Shown: positions 28,631 through 36,060 of the stretch, one piece after another | How positions within the stretch are numbered: the first letter of the stretch is position 1 | Layout of the letters: each line of letters opens with the position of its first letter | Assembly: GCF_016907475.1 (NCBI RefSeq) | Contig: NZ_JAFBCA010000001.1 | Location: forward strand, 2,790,001-2,854,000 | Direction of reading: 5' to 3' | From: Nocardioides cavernae | GTDB taxonomy: Bacteria; Actinomycetota; Actinomycetes; Propionibacteriales; Nocardioidaceae | DNA length: 64,000 bases | Position numbers and translations under genes: made by a program | Notes under the pieces: model-generated | Told to the model about the DNA's origin: nothing | Seen by the model: only the letters and a program-made list of their open reading frames with translations | The model's database searches: none

Positions 28631-29335
28631 ATGACCACGCTCCGCCCGATGCCGGTCCCGACCGTCGGCCGGGCACCGGGCGCTGCACCCGGGTGGATCG
28701 TGGCCGCCGACCTGCTCGCGAAGACACTGTTGCTCCTCGCGGTCGCACGGGTGGCGATCGATCCGGGCTGGGGCAACCTCGAGGGCAAGGCGCCCGGCAC
28801 GCGCGCTGTGACCTACCCGATGCTCGCCCTCCTCGTCCCGGTGCTCCACCTCGCGCTGGGCCGCACCCGCCCGTACCCCTGGGGCGCGGACCTGCTGGTC
28901 ACCCTGCCCGCGTTCTCCGACGTGCTGGGCAACCGGCTCGACCTCTACGACCGCGTGGTCTGGTTCGACGACGCGATGCACGTCGCTGCGACCTGCGCCC
29001 TCAGCGCGGGCGTGCTCGTCCTGTCCGGCGCCGCGCGACTGCCGCTGGACCGCCGGCTGCAGCTGTCCGTGGCAGCCGGGCTCACCATGTCGCTGGCGTG
29101 GGAGCTCTGGGAGTACGTCGCGTTCGTGACGAGGTCGGGAGAGGCGGCGACGGCGTACGTCGACACCCTCGGCGACCTGGCGCTCGGCTGGCTGGGCGCC
29201 GTGCTGGCCGCCCTCCTCCTCGCGGTGCCCGGCCGGAGCGGGCGACCCGTGGAGAGGACTCGTGCACCACGTCGGAGGGACCTCTGGCCCTGCACCCCGG
29301 CTCCCCCCGAGGGGCACCGTGGAGGAAGGACGTGA
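28631..29335 (+). CDS. YjdF/DUF2238-like membrane protein
   Basis: A 234-aa protein with about six hydrophobic helices. The motif LYDRVVWFDDAMHVAAT (about 105-121) and the later AWELWEYVAF are the hallmark acidic/histidine motifs of the DUF2238 (YjdF) family, whose function is unknown. The ATG is one base after the stop of the beta-CASP gene. The last about 30 codons, rich in Pro and Arg, overlap the DosR-like box that probably drives the stress-protein gene, so the end of this coding region doubles as promoter. Confidence 0.75.
   Translation: MTTLRPMPVPTVGRAPGAAPGWIVAADLLAKTLLLLAVARVAIDPGWGNLEGKAPGTRAVTYPMLALLVPVLHLALGRTRPYPWGADLLVTLPAFSDVLGNRLDLYDRVVWFDDAMHVAATCALSAGVLVLSGAARLPLDRRLQLSVAAGLTMSLAWELWEYVAFVTRSGEAATAYVDTLGDLALGWLGAVLAALLLAVPGRSGRPVERTRAPRRRDLWPCTPAPPEGHRGGRT
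29277..29290 (+). promoter_or_regulatory. DosR/DevR-like box upstream of the universal stress protein
   Basis: Plus-strand sequence GGGACCTCTGGCCC, the best of three similar boxes in the stress block. The half-sites GGGACC and GGCCC face each other across three bases. The centre lies about 63 bases before the stress-protein ATG, inside the 3' end of the preceding gene. Confidence 0.55.
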
Positions 29336-29346
29336 GGAGGAACATC

Positions 29347-30279
29347 ATGGACAGCAGGACCTCAGGAGCCGTCGTCGTCGGGGTCACGGGCCGGGGACGG
29401 GAGACGTCCGCGCTGCGCTTCGCCGCCGAGCACGCGAGGCGGGAGGGAGCACGCGTCGTGCTGGTCCACGTCGGCCGGGTGTCGCTGCCGACCGTGCCCG
29501 GGCTGGTGGTGACGCCCACGGACGCGATCGACGTCGCCGAGCGGATCGTCCGTGAGGTCGCCGAGGAGCTCGAGGAGCTCGTCGGCGGTCCCGTCGCCCA
29601 CCACGCCGTGGCGGTGACCGGGGTGCCCTCGCAGGTGCTGGTCGAGCTCAGCCGCGACGCCCGGCTCGTCGTCGTGCAGCACCGTACGTCGACCGCGCTC
29701 GAGCGCCTGTTCGTCGGGTCCACGACCAACGGGGCCGCGGCACGGTGCCACTGCCCGCTCGTGTCGGTGCCGGCCGGGTGGGAGCCCCCGCCGGGCGGCA
29801 CGGCCGAGGTGGTGGTCGGTGTCCACGAGGCAGGTGTGCCGCGGCAGGTGCTCCAGGCGGCCTTCTCCTGGGCCGACCGGACCGGTGCGCCGCTCCGGGT
29901 GGTTCACGCGTGGCGACTCGACGCCGCCTACGACGACATCATCACCCACCGGGTGGACGAGGAGTGGCGGGCGACGCAGAAACGGCTGCTCTCCGCCGCC
30001 GTGGCCGACCACCGCGACTCCTGGCCCACCGTCCCCGTCGAGGTCGAGGTGCGGCACCAGTGGCCGGCCGACGTCCTGGTCGACGACTCGAGGAACGCCT
30101 CCCTCGTGGTGATCGGGCGGCGCGGCGCCCGAGGCTGGATCCCGGAGCACCTCGGTTCCCTCGCGCGGACGGTCCTGCGGGCGTCGATGTGCCCGGTGAT
30201 GGTCGTGCCGGTCGCCAGCGACTCCCAGCCCTCCACTGACTGGGAGCTCACTGCCGACGAGGTCGCTCCGCAGACGTGA
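29347..30279 (+). CDS. universal stress protein, two UspA domains
   Basis: A 310-aa protein with tandem UspA domains, about 7-140 and 157-295. The second domain keeps an ATP-loop-like VVIGRRGARGWIPEHLGSLA, close to the G-x2-G-x9-G-S/T consensus of ATP-binding members. The first ends in TSTALERLFVGSTTNGAAAR. Two-domain forms like this are typical of the mycobacterial DosR regulon. The start has GGAGGA five bases ahead. It probably responds to hypoxia, starvation or redox stress, given its neighbours and the box upstream. Confidence 0.9.
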   Translation: MDSRTSGAVVVGVTGRGRETSALRFAAEHARREGARVVLVHVGRVSLPTVPGLVVTPTDAIDVAERIVREVAEELEELVGGPVAHHAVAVTGVPSQVLVELSRDARLVVVQHRTSTALERLFVGSTTNGAAARCHCPLVSVPAGWEPPPGGTAEVVVGVHEAGVPRQVLQAAFSWADRTGAPLRVVHAWRLDAAYDDIITHRVDEEWRATQKRLLSAAVADHRDSWPTVPVEVEVRHQWPADVLVDDSRNASLVVIGRRGARGWIPEHLGSLARTVLRASMCPVMVVPVASDSQPSTDWELTADEVAPQT

Positions 30280-30307
30280 GCTCAGGTCGTACCCGGATGA
30301 TGGCGTC

Positions 30308-30754
30308 GTGCTGCACCGCCATCCCTTCCTCAGCCTGCTGACCCTGGTCTACCTGGGCTTCGTCGGCCTCGTGACACTGACGCCGGGCAACGAGCAGCCC
30401 GACTATGCCGGGCTGGCCGGCCGGGTGCTGGCTCGCCTGGAGCGCTACCCCGACCTCGACCCGGTGACGAGCCGGCTGAGCGTCGAACGCATCGAGTTCC
30501 TCGCCAACATCGGGCTCTTCGTCCCGCTCGGCATGTTCCTGCTGCTCCTCGTCGGCACGCGCCTGTGGCTGGTCGCGCTTGCCGCCGGCATCGTGCTCAC
30601 CTCCATGATCGAGGCCGTCCAGCGCGAGATCCCCGGCCGGGTGTCCGACCCTCGCGACGTCGCCGCCAACTCGATCGGCATGTTCCTGGGCATCGCACTG
30701 GCACTCGTCCTGACGCTCCCGGCGACCCTGCGCCGGCGGCGGGAGCGCGGCTAG
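30308..30754 (+). CDS. VanZ family membrane protein
   Basis: A 148-aa protein with four hydrophobic helices. The motifs ERIEFLANIGLFVPLGMFL (about 61-79) and EAVQREIPGRVSDPRDVAANSIG carry the N-x-x-x-F-x-P-x-G and E-x-x-Q...R-x-x-D-x-x-D/A-x-x-N features of the VanZ family. VanZ itself adds low-level teicoplanin resistance; most homologues are of unknown role and this one should not be read as resistance. Its TAG stop overlaps the TAG stop of the convergent hydrolase gene. Confidence 0.85.
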   Translation: MLHRHPFLSLLTLVYLGFVGLVTLTPGNEQPDYAGLAGRVLARLERYPDLDPVTSRLSVERIEFLANIGLFVPLGMFLLLLVGTRLWLVALAAGIVLTSMIEAVQREIPGRVSDPRDVAANSIGMFLGIALALVLTLPATLRRRRERG

Positions 30755-31473
30755 CGTCCCCCTGTGGCCGCGTGCTCGCGGGCGGCAGCGACCAGCCCCG
30801 CCATCAGCCCGATCTCCACCCGGGTCTCGGGGTGCCACTGGACCGCCAGGCGCCAGCGGTCGCCGGCCGCCTCCATCGCCTCCACTGTCCCGTCGGCGGC
30901 CCGCGCCACAGCAGTGAAGCCGGGGTGGCTGGCCACCGACTGGTGGTGGTGGCAGCTGACCTCGACGCTGGCGCCGACGAGTGCGGCCAGCCGCGAGCCC
31001 GTCTCGGTCGCCACGTCGATGGAGCCGTAGGCGTCCCCACCGGGGGAGTGCGTCTCGTGACCGACCAGGTCAGGAGTGTGCTGGTCGAGGGACCCGCCCG
31101 CGTGGACGGCCATGAGCTGCATGCCACGGCAGATCCCCAGCACCGGCAGCCCCGCCTCGTCGGCGGCGTCCAGCAGGGCGAGCTCCCAGGAGTCGCGGTC
31201 GGGTCGCCAGCCCGCCGTGCGGGCGTGCGGCCGCGCGCCGTAGCGGTCCGGGTCGACGTCCGCCCCGCCCGAGACGACGAGCGCGTCGATCCGCGACACC
31301 ACCCGGGCCGCGGCACCCGGCGAGGCGACGGGAGGGAGCAGCAGGGGCACGCCGCCCGCGGCCTCGACCGAGGCGGCGTACTCCGTCGGCAGCAGGTCGG
31401 CGCGGGCGTTCCACACGCCCCACGCCGCGACCTCGCGGTAGGTCGTCAGCCCGACGACCGGAGCCCCACCCAC
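30751..31473 (-). CDS. gamma-glutamyl-gamma-aminobutyrate hydrolase-like class-I amidotransferase
   Basis: A 240-aa class-I glutamine-amidotransferase-fold hydrolase of the PuuD type. The nucleophile C115 is in GICRGMQL, and the other triad members are H214 and E216 in QWHPE. The early ALVVSGGADVDPDRYG is the family signature. It would release glutamate from a gamma-glutamyl amide at the end of the pathway encoded upstream. GTG 31473 is chosen, with GAGG six bases ahead and nine bases after the SDR stop. It is the last gene of the ligase-dehydrogenase-SDR-hydrolase set. Confidence 0.88.
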   Translation of the reverse strand: MGGAPVVGLTTYREVAAWGVWNARADLLPTEYAASVEAAGGVPLLLPPVASPGAAARVVSRIDALVVSGGADVDPDRYGARPHARTAGWRPDRDSWELALLDAADEAGLPVLGICRGMQLMAVHAGGSLDQHTPDLVGHETHSPGGDAYGSIDVATETGSRLAALVGASVEVSCHHHQSVASHPGFTAVARAADGTVEAMEAAGDRWRLAVQWHPETRVEIGLMAGLVAAAREHAATGGR

Positions 31474-31481
31474 CTCAGGCC

Positions 31482-32261
31482 TCAGACCGGGGTGACGTAG
31501 GCGCCCGAGATGCCGCCGTCGACGAGGAAGGTGTTGGCGGTCATGAAGCTCGACTCGTCGGAGGCGAGGAACAGCACCGCGTTGGCCATCTCCTCCGGCT
31601 CGCCGAAGCGCCCCATCGGCACGTGCACCAGCCGCCGGGCGGCCCGCTCGGCGTCGCTGGCGAACAGCTCCTTGAGCAGGGGGGTGTTGACCGGGCCGGG
31701 GCAGAGCGCGTTGACGCGCACGCCCTCGCGCGCGAACTGCACTCCGAGCTCGCGCGACATCGACAGCACGCCGCCCTTGGAGGCGGAGTAGGAGATCTGC
31801 GACGTCGCGGCGCCCATGACCGCCACGAACGACGCGGTGTTGATGATGGAGCCGCGCTTCTGCTCCAGCATGTAGGGGAGCGCGGCCTTGCAGCACAGGT
31901 AGACGCTGGTGAGGTTGACCTCCTGCACCTTGCGCCACGCCTCGAGGTCGGTGTCGAGGATCGAGTCGTCCTCCGGCGGCGAGATGCCGGCGTTGTTGAA
32001 GGCGATGTCGACCGAGCCGTAGGTGTCCTTGGCCGTCCTGAAGAGCGCGTCGACCTCGTCCTTGGAGGTCACGTCGACGTGGACGTACGTGACCACGTCG
32101 GGGCCGCCGAGCTCAGCAGCCAGCGCCGTGCCCGCGGCGTCGTCGATGTCGCCGATGACGACCCGGGCGCCCTCCTCGACGAAGCGCCGTACGGTCGCCA
32201 GACCGATGCCGCTGCAACCACCGGTGACGACGGCCGTGCGGCCCTCGATGCGTCCTGCCAT
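31482..32261 (-). CDS. short-chain dehydrogenase/reductase
   Basis: A 259-aa classical SDR with the NAD(P)-binding TGGCSGIG (13-20), DID at the end of the second strand, which suggests NAD preference, NNAG (89-92), and the catalytic S144, Y158 and K162. The C-terminal FLASDESSFMTANTFLVDGG is typical. In this cluster it sits where a PuuB-type amine oxidase would be in putrescine degradation. An alcohol dehydrogenase at this step would suit a gamma-glutamylated amino alcohol, for example gamma-glutamylethanolamide. That role is inferred from context. Confidence 0.88.
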   Translation of the reverse strand: MAGRIEGRTAVVTGGCSGIGLATVRRFVEEGARVVIGDIDDAAGTALAAELGGPDVVTYVHVDVTSKDEVDALFRTAKDTYGSVDIAFNNAGISPPEDDSILDTDLEAWRKVQEVNLTSVYLCCKAALPYMLEQKRGSIINTASFVAVMGAATSQISYSASKGGVLSMSRELGVQFAREGVRVNALCPGPVNTPLLKELFASDAERAARRLVHVPMGRFGEPEEMANAVLFLASDESSFMTANTFLVDGGISGAYVTPV

Positions 32262-32295
32262 GGGGTGCTCCTTGCCTTTCAGGGGGATCGGTGGA

Positions 32296-33648
32296 TCAGT
32301 GCGCGATGAAGACGTTCTTCTCCTCGGTGAACGCGTTCGGCGCGTCCGGGCCGAGCTCGCGGCCGAGGCCGGACTGCTTGTAGCCGCCGAACGGCGTCCA
32401 GTAGCGAACGGCCGAGTGGCTGTTGACCGAGAGGTTGCCGGCCTCGACGCGCCGGGCGACCCGCAGGGCCCGGCCGACGTCGGAGGTGAAGATCGAGCCG
32501 GACAGGCCGTACTCCGTGTCGTTGGCCAGGGCGACCGCCTCGTCCTCGTCGTCGAAGGCCATCACGGCCACGACCGGGCCGAAGACCTCCTCGCGCCACA
32601 CCGCCTCGGTGGTGTCGGTCGACTCAACGACGGTGGGGGGCAGCCACCACCCCGGCCCGTCGGGGACGCTGCCGGTGAACGCGACGCTCGCCCTGTCGAG
32701 GTAGGCCTGCACGGAGTCGCGCTGCCCGGCGGAGACCAGCGGACCCATCTCGCTCTGCTCGTCGGCGGGGTCGATCACCCGCAGCGCCTTGACGGCGGTC
32801 TCGAGCCGACCGACGAACTCGTCGTACGCCGATCGCTGCACGAGGATCCGTGAGCGCGCGCAGCAGTCCTGCCCGGCGTTGTCGAACACGGCGTACGGCG
32901 CGCTGGCCGCGGCCGCCGCCACGTCGGTGTCGGCGAAGACGATGTTCGCGCTCTTGCCGCCCAGCTCGAGGGTCACCCGCTTCACCTGGTCGGCGCAGCC
33001 GGCCATGATCCGCTTGCCGACCATCGTGGACCCGGTGAAGCAGACCTTGCGGACGAGCGGGTGGGTGACGAACCGCTCGCCGACGACCGACCCCTTGCCC
33101 GGGACGACGTTGAGGACACCCTCGGGCAGGCCGGCCTCGACGGCCAGCTCCCCGATGCGGATCGCCGTGAGGGGCGTCAGCTCCGCCGGCTTGAGCACGA
33201 CCGTGTTGCCGGCGGCGAGCGCGGGCGCGAACCCCCACGCCGCGATGGGCATCGGGAAGTTCCAGGGGACGATGATGCCCACGACGCCGAGCGGCTCGTG
33301 GAACGTCACGTCCGTGCCGCCCGGCACCGGGATCTGCCGCCCGAAGAGCCGCTCGGGTGCGGCGGAGTAGTAGTTGAGGCAGTCGCGGACGTTGCCCGCC
33401 TCCCACCGCGCGTTGCCGATGGTGTGCCCGGCGTTGAGCACCTCGAGCTGCGCCAGCTCCTCGAGGTGCTCGTCGACGAGGGCGGCGAACGCCCGCAGGA
33501 GCCGCGCGCGCTCGCCGGGAGCCACGTCGCGCCACGCCGGGAACGCATCGTGCGCCCGGGCGATGACGGCGTCGGCCTCCTCCATGGTCGCGGAGGCGGG
33601 GGAGACGTCGAGCTCCACACCGGTGCTCGGGTTGATCAGGATGCTCAT
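32296..33648 (-). CDS. aldehyde dehydrogenase (gamma-glutamyl-aldehyde type)
   Basis: A 450-aa NAD(P)-dependent aldehyde dehydrogenase. VPWNFP (128-133) contacts the cofactor, the general base E228 is in LELGGKS and the nucleophile C262 is in GQDCCARSR, with an adjacent second cysteine. PFGGYKQSGLGRELG near the end is the usual oligomerisation signature. In the cluster it would oxidise the gamma-glutamyl aldehyde to the acid before the amidotransferase step. ATG 33648 is used. The 103 bases upstream hold a short repetitive element. Confidence 0.92.
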   Translation of the reverse strand: MSILINPSTGVELDVSPASATMEEADAVIARAHDAFPAWRDVAPGERARLLRAFAALVDEHLEELAQLEVLNAGHTIGNARWEAGNVRDCLNYYSAAPERLFGRQIPVPGGTDVTFHEPLGVVGIIVPWNFPMPIAAWGFAPALAAGNTVVLKPAELTPLTAIRIGELAVEAGLPEGVLNVVPGKGSVVGERFVTHPLVRKVCFTGSTMVGKRIMAGCADQVKRVTLELGGKSANIVFADTDVAAAAASAPYAVFDNAGQDCCARSRILVQRSAYDEFVGRLETAVKALRVIDPADEQSEMGPLVSAGQRDSVQAYLDRASVAFTGSVPDGPGWWLPPTVVESTDTTEAVWREEVFGPVVAVMAFDDEDEAVALANDTEYGLSGSIFTSDVGRALRVARRVEAGNLSVNSHSAVRYWTPFGGYKQSGLGRELGPDAPNAFTEEKNVFIAH

Positions 33649-33655
33649 GCACGTA

Positions 33656-33726
33656 CTCGCTTCGCTCCGTGCGCGCACGAGGCTCTTGGTGCGCTGCATT
33701 GGATGATTCGCTCGCTTCGCTCGCTC
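33656..33726. repeat. short intergenic repeat of the cgctcgcttcgctcgc type
   Basis: The gap between the aldehyde dehydrogenase and ligase genes holds two related copies of a TCGCTTCGCTC unit, at about 33657-33667 and 33712-33726, with self-complementary GCGAGCGAAGCGAGCG symmetry. Similar low-complexity elements are widespread between genes of Nocardioides-like genomes. It may form a hairpin that lowers read-through between the two genes. Confidence 0.4.
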
Positions 33727-33751
33727 ATGTCAGCCTTCCTGGGGACTCGTC

Positions 33752-35119
33752 TCACAACCGCTCGAAGCCGCGGAGCAGCTCCCAGTCGGTGACGGCGGCG
33801 TTGTAGGCGGCCAGCTCGACGTCGGCCATGTTGGCGTAGTGGTCGACGACCTCGTCGCCCAGGGCGGTCCGGGCGACGGCGGAGGTGTGGAACGCCTCAC
33901 GGGCCGCCGCCAGCGTGCCGGGCACGCGGGGCTTGTCCGAGGCGTACGCGTTGCCCGTCAGCTCCGGCTCGAGCTCGAGCTCCCGCTCGATGCCGTGCAG
34001 CCCGCCGGCGATCATCGCGGCCAGGGCGAGGTAGGGGTTGGCGTCGGCGCCGGGGACGCGGTTCTCCATGCGCGCGGCGGGTCCCGACCCGACCAGGCGG
34101 ACGGCGCACGTGCGGTTGTCCAGGCCCCAGCCGATCGTGGTCGGCGCGAACGAGCCGTCAGCGAACCGCTTGTAGGAGTTGATGTTGGGCGCGAACATCA
34201 GCGTGAAGTCGGCGACCGTCGCCAGCACGCCGGCGATGAAGCTGTCGTAGAGCGGCGTACGTCCTCCGCTCGCGTCGTCCCAGAACACCAGGTCGCCGTC
34301 CGCGCCGCGCAGCGACAGGTGGATGTGGCAGGAGCTGCCCTCGCGGTCGTTGGGCTTGGCCATGAACGTCAGGGACCTGCCGTGCTGGGCGGCGATCTCC
34401 TTGGCGGCGTTCTTGTAGACGGCGTGGTTGTCGGCCGTGGTGAGCGCGTCGGCGTACAGGAACCCGACCTCGTGCTGGCCGAAGTTGCACTCGCCCTTCG
34501 CGCCCTCGACGTCGAGCCCCGCGGCGTACATGTGGTTGCGGATGTCGCGCAGCAGCGGCTCGACGCGGGTGGTGCCGAGGATCGAGTAGTCGACGTTGTA
34601 CTGGTTGGCGGGCGTCAGGTCGCGGTAGCGCTTGCGGTGCGCCTCCTCGTAGGTGTCGTCGTAGATGACCAGCTCGAGCTCGGTGCCGGCGAGTGCCACC
34701 AGCCCGCGCTCGGCGAGGCGCGCAAGCTGCGACTTGAGGATCGCGCGGGGGCTCGCGACGACCGGGCGGTGGTCGGTCCACTCGAGGTCGCACTGGACCA
34801 TGGCGGTGGCGGGTAGCCACGGCAGCAGCCGGATGGTCTGCTCGTCCATGACGAACTCCATGTCGCCGTAGCCCTGCTCCCACGACGTCATCGCGTAGCC
34901 GTCGACGGTGTTCATGTCGACGTCGACGGCGAGGAGGTAGTTGCAGCCCTCGGTGCCGTGCCCGATCACGTGGTCGACGAAGTAGCGTCCGTGCAGGCGC
35001 TTGCCCTGCAGGCGGCCCTGCATGTCGGTGAAGGCGAGGACCACCGTGTCGACGTCGCCGGCGTCGATGCGCTGGCGGAGCCCCTCCATGGTGAGGTGGC
35101 GGTCGTTGCGTGTGCTCAC
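33752..35119 (-). CDS. glutamine-synthetase-like gamma-glutamyl-amine ligase
   Basis: A 455-aa glutamine synthetase fold enzyme. The family motifs are KGECNFGQHEVGFLY (glutamate/metal site), FMAKPNDREGSSCHIHLSL (ATP site), and RLVGSGPAARMENRVPGAD with the arginines that bind glutamate and phosphate. The tyrosine loop for adenylylation seen in GlnA is absent, as in PuuA and the GlnA3/GlnA4 group of Streptomyces, which join glutamate to polyamines or ethanolamine. It probably activates an amine for the pathway that follows. GTG 35119 has AAGGAG five bases before it. It lies just downstream of the GntR gene. Confidence 0.88.
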   Translation of the reverse strand: MSTRNDRHLTMEGLRQRIDAGDVDTVVLAFTDMQGRLQGKRLHGRYFVDHVIGHGTEGCNYLLAVDVDMNTVDGYAMTSWEQGYGDMEFVMDEQTIRLLPWLPATAMVQCDLEWTDHRPVVASPRAILKSQLARLAERGLVALAGTELELVIYDDTYEEAHRKRYRDLTPANQYNVDYSILGTTRVEPLLRDIRNHMYAAGLDVEGAKGECNFGQHEVGFLYADALTTADNHAVYKNAAKEIAAQHGRSLTFMAKPNDREGSSCHIHLSLRGADGDLVFWDDASGGRTPLYDSFIAGVLATVADFTLMFAPNINSYKRFADGSFAPTTIGWGLDNRTCAVRLVGSGPAARMENRVPGADANPYLALAAMIAGGLHGIERELELEPELTGNAYASDKPRVPGTLAAAREAFHTSAVARTALGDEVVDHYANMADVELAAYNAAVTDWELLRGFERL

Positions 35120-35168
35120 GTCGTCTCCTTGCGTGCAGTGTGGGCTGGCCGGTCGGCGCGGGACGGGG

Positions 35169-35903
35169 TCAGACGAGCAAGCCGCGCAGGAGCGCCGCCG
35201 TGTCGTCGCAGTGTTGCTCCATGGTCTTGCGCGCCCGTTCGGCGTTGCCGGACTCGATGGCACGCACGAGCGCGGCGTGCTGGCGGTCCGAGTGGGCGAT
35301 GTTGGTGCCGAGAACCGGGATGGCAAGCAGCATCTCGTGCAGCGTCGCCTGCACCGACGTCACCGCCTCGACGGTCCGCGGCGAACCGGACAGCGAGGCG
35401 ATCGTCAGGTGGAACCGCGAGTCCGCCTGCCGGTGCTGCGCCGCCTTGCTGGCCGCAGCGACCTCGGCGTGCGCCCGCTCGAGCTGGCTCCGCTGCTCCT
35501 GGTCGAGCGTCGCGCTCGCCGCGAGGTACGCGGCGCCGGACTCGACGATCCGGCGGAACTCCAGCGCGTCCAGCCACTCGCTGCGCCGGGCCACGGAGAT
35601 CCGGGCGGCCGCCCGGGCAGGCGGCGTCCGGGGCTTCAGCGTGACGACGGTGCCGCCGCCGCGGCCGCGCGTGGTCTGGACCAGCCCGGCCTCGCGCAAG
35701 GCGGCCATCGCCTCGCGGAGCGTCGCCCGGGAGACGTGGAGCATGGCGGCGAGCTCGCGCTCGGGAGGCAGCGTGGACCCGAGCGGGTAGACCCCCAGAC
35801 GGATCGCGGTGGCGAGCTGCTCCACGCACGCCTCGAACGCGTGGTGGCCACGCACCGGCCGCAGCACCGCTCCAGGCAGGTGCGGTGCGGGGGAGGCGGT
35901 CAC
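35169..35903 (-). CDS. GntR/FadR-family transcriptional regulator
   Basis: A 244-aa regulator with an N-terminal winged helix (PPERELAAMLHVSRATLREA, about 45-64, with the TTRGRGGGTVV wing) and a C-terminal all-helical FCD ligand domain. In the FCD part FRRIVESGAAYLAA, DSRFHLTIA and SDRQHAALVRAI place the metal or ligand-binding D and H residues. GTG 35903 is chosen, with GAAGGA seven bases ahead. It heads the minus-strand amine cluster and lies opposite the permease, so it probably represses both and is relieved by the amine or a glutamylated intermediate. Confidence 0.88.
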   Translation of the reverse strand: MTASPAPHLPGAVLRPVRGHHAFEACVEQLATAIRLGVYPLGSTLPPERELAAMLHVSRATLREAMAALREAGLVQTTRGRGGGTVVTLKPRTPPARAAARISVARRSEWLDALEFRRIVESGAAYLAASATLDQEQRSQLERAHAEVAAASKAAQHRQADSRFHLTIASLSGSPRTVEAVTSVQATLHEMLLAIPVLGTNIAHSDRQHAALVRAIESGNAERARKTMEQHCDDTAALLRGLLV

Positions 35904-35953
35904 GACTTCATCCTTCGGGCGGCGACGGCCGGCGTCAATCGGCGCCGAGATCC

Positions 35954-35975
35954 AATGGTCTGAGTTCATACCATT
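35954..35975. promoter_or_regulatory. imperfect palindrome, likely operator of the GntR regulator
   Basis: A 22-base element centred between the divergent regulator and permease genes pairs nine of eleven positions (left half AATGGTCTGAG, right half TTCATACCATT). The TGGT...ACCA frame resembles FadR-subfamily sites. It lies about 50 bases from the regulator start and 85 bases from the permease start, so one bound dimer could control both directions. Confidence 0.55.
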
Positions 35976-36060
35976 TTTTCGGCAACGTATTTACACCCGA
36001 ATCGGGCGGGGTCTAGCGTCCGCTTCACATTCGCACGATCGTCTGTTCGGAGGGTCCGCC

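Noticed and set aside
33656..33726. The cgctcgcttcgctcgc repeat as a recombination or attachment site
   Set aside because: Similar elements occur widely between genes in GC-rich actinobacteria and no integrase or flanking duplication is present.
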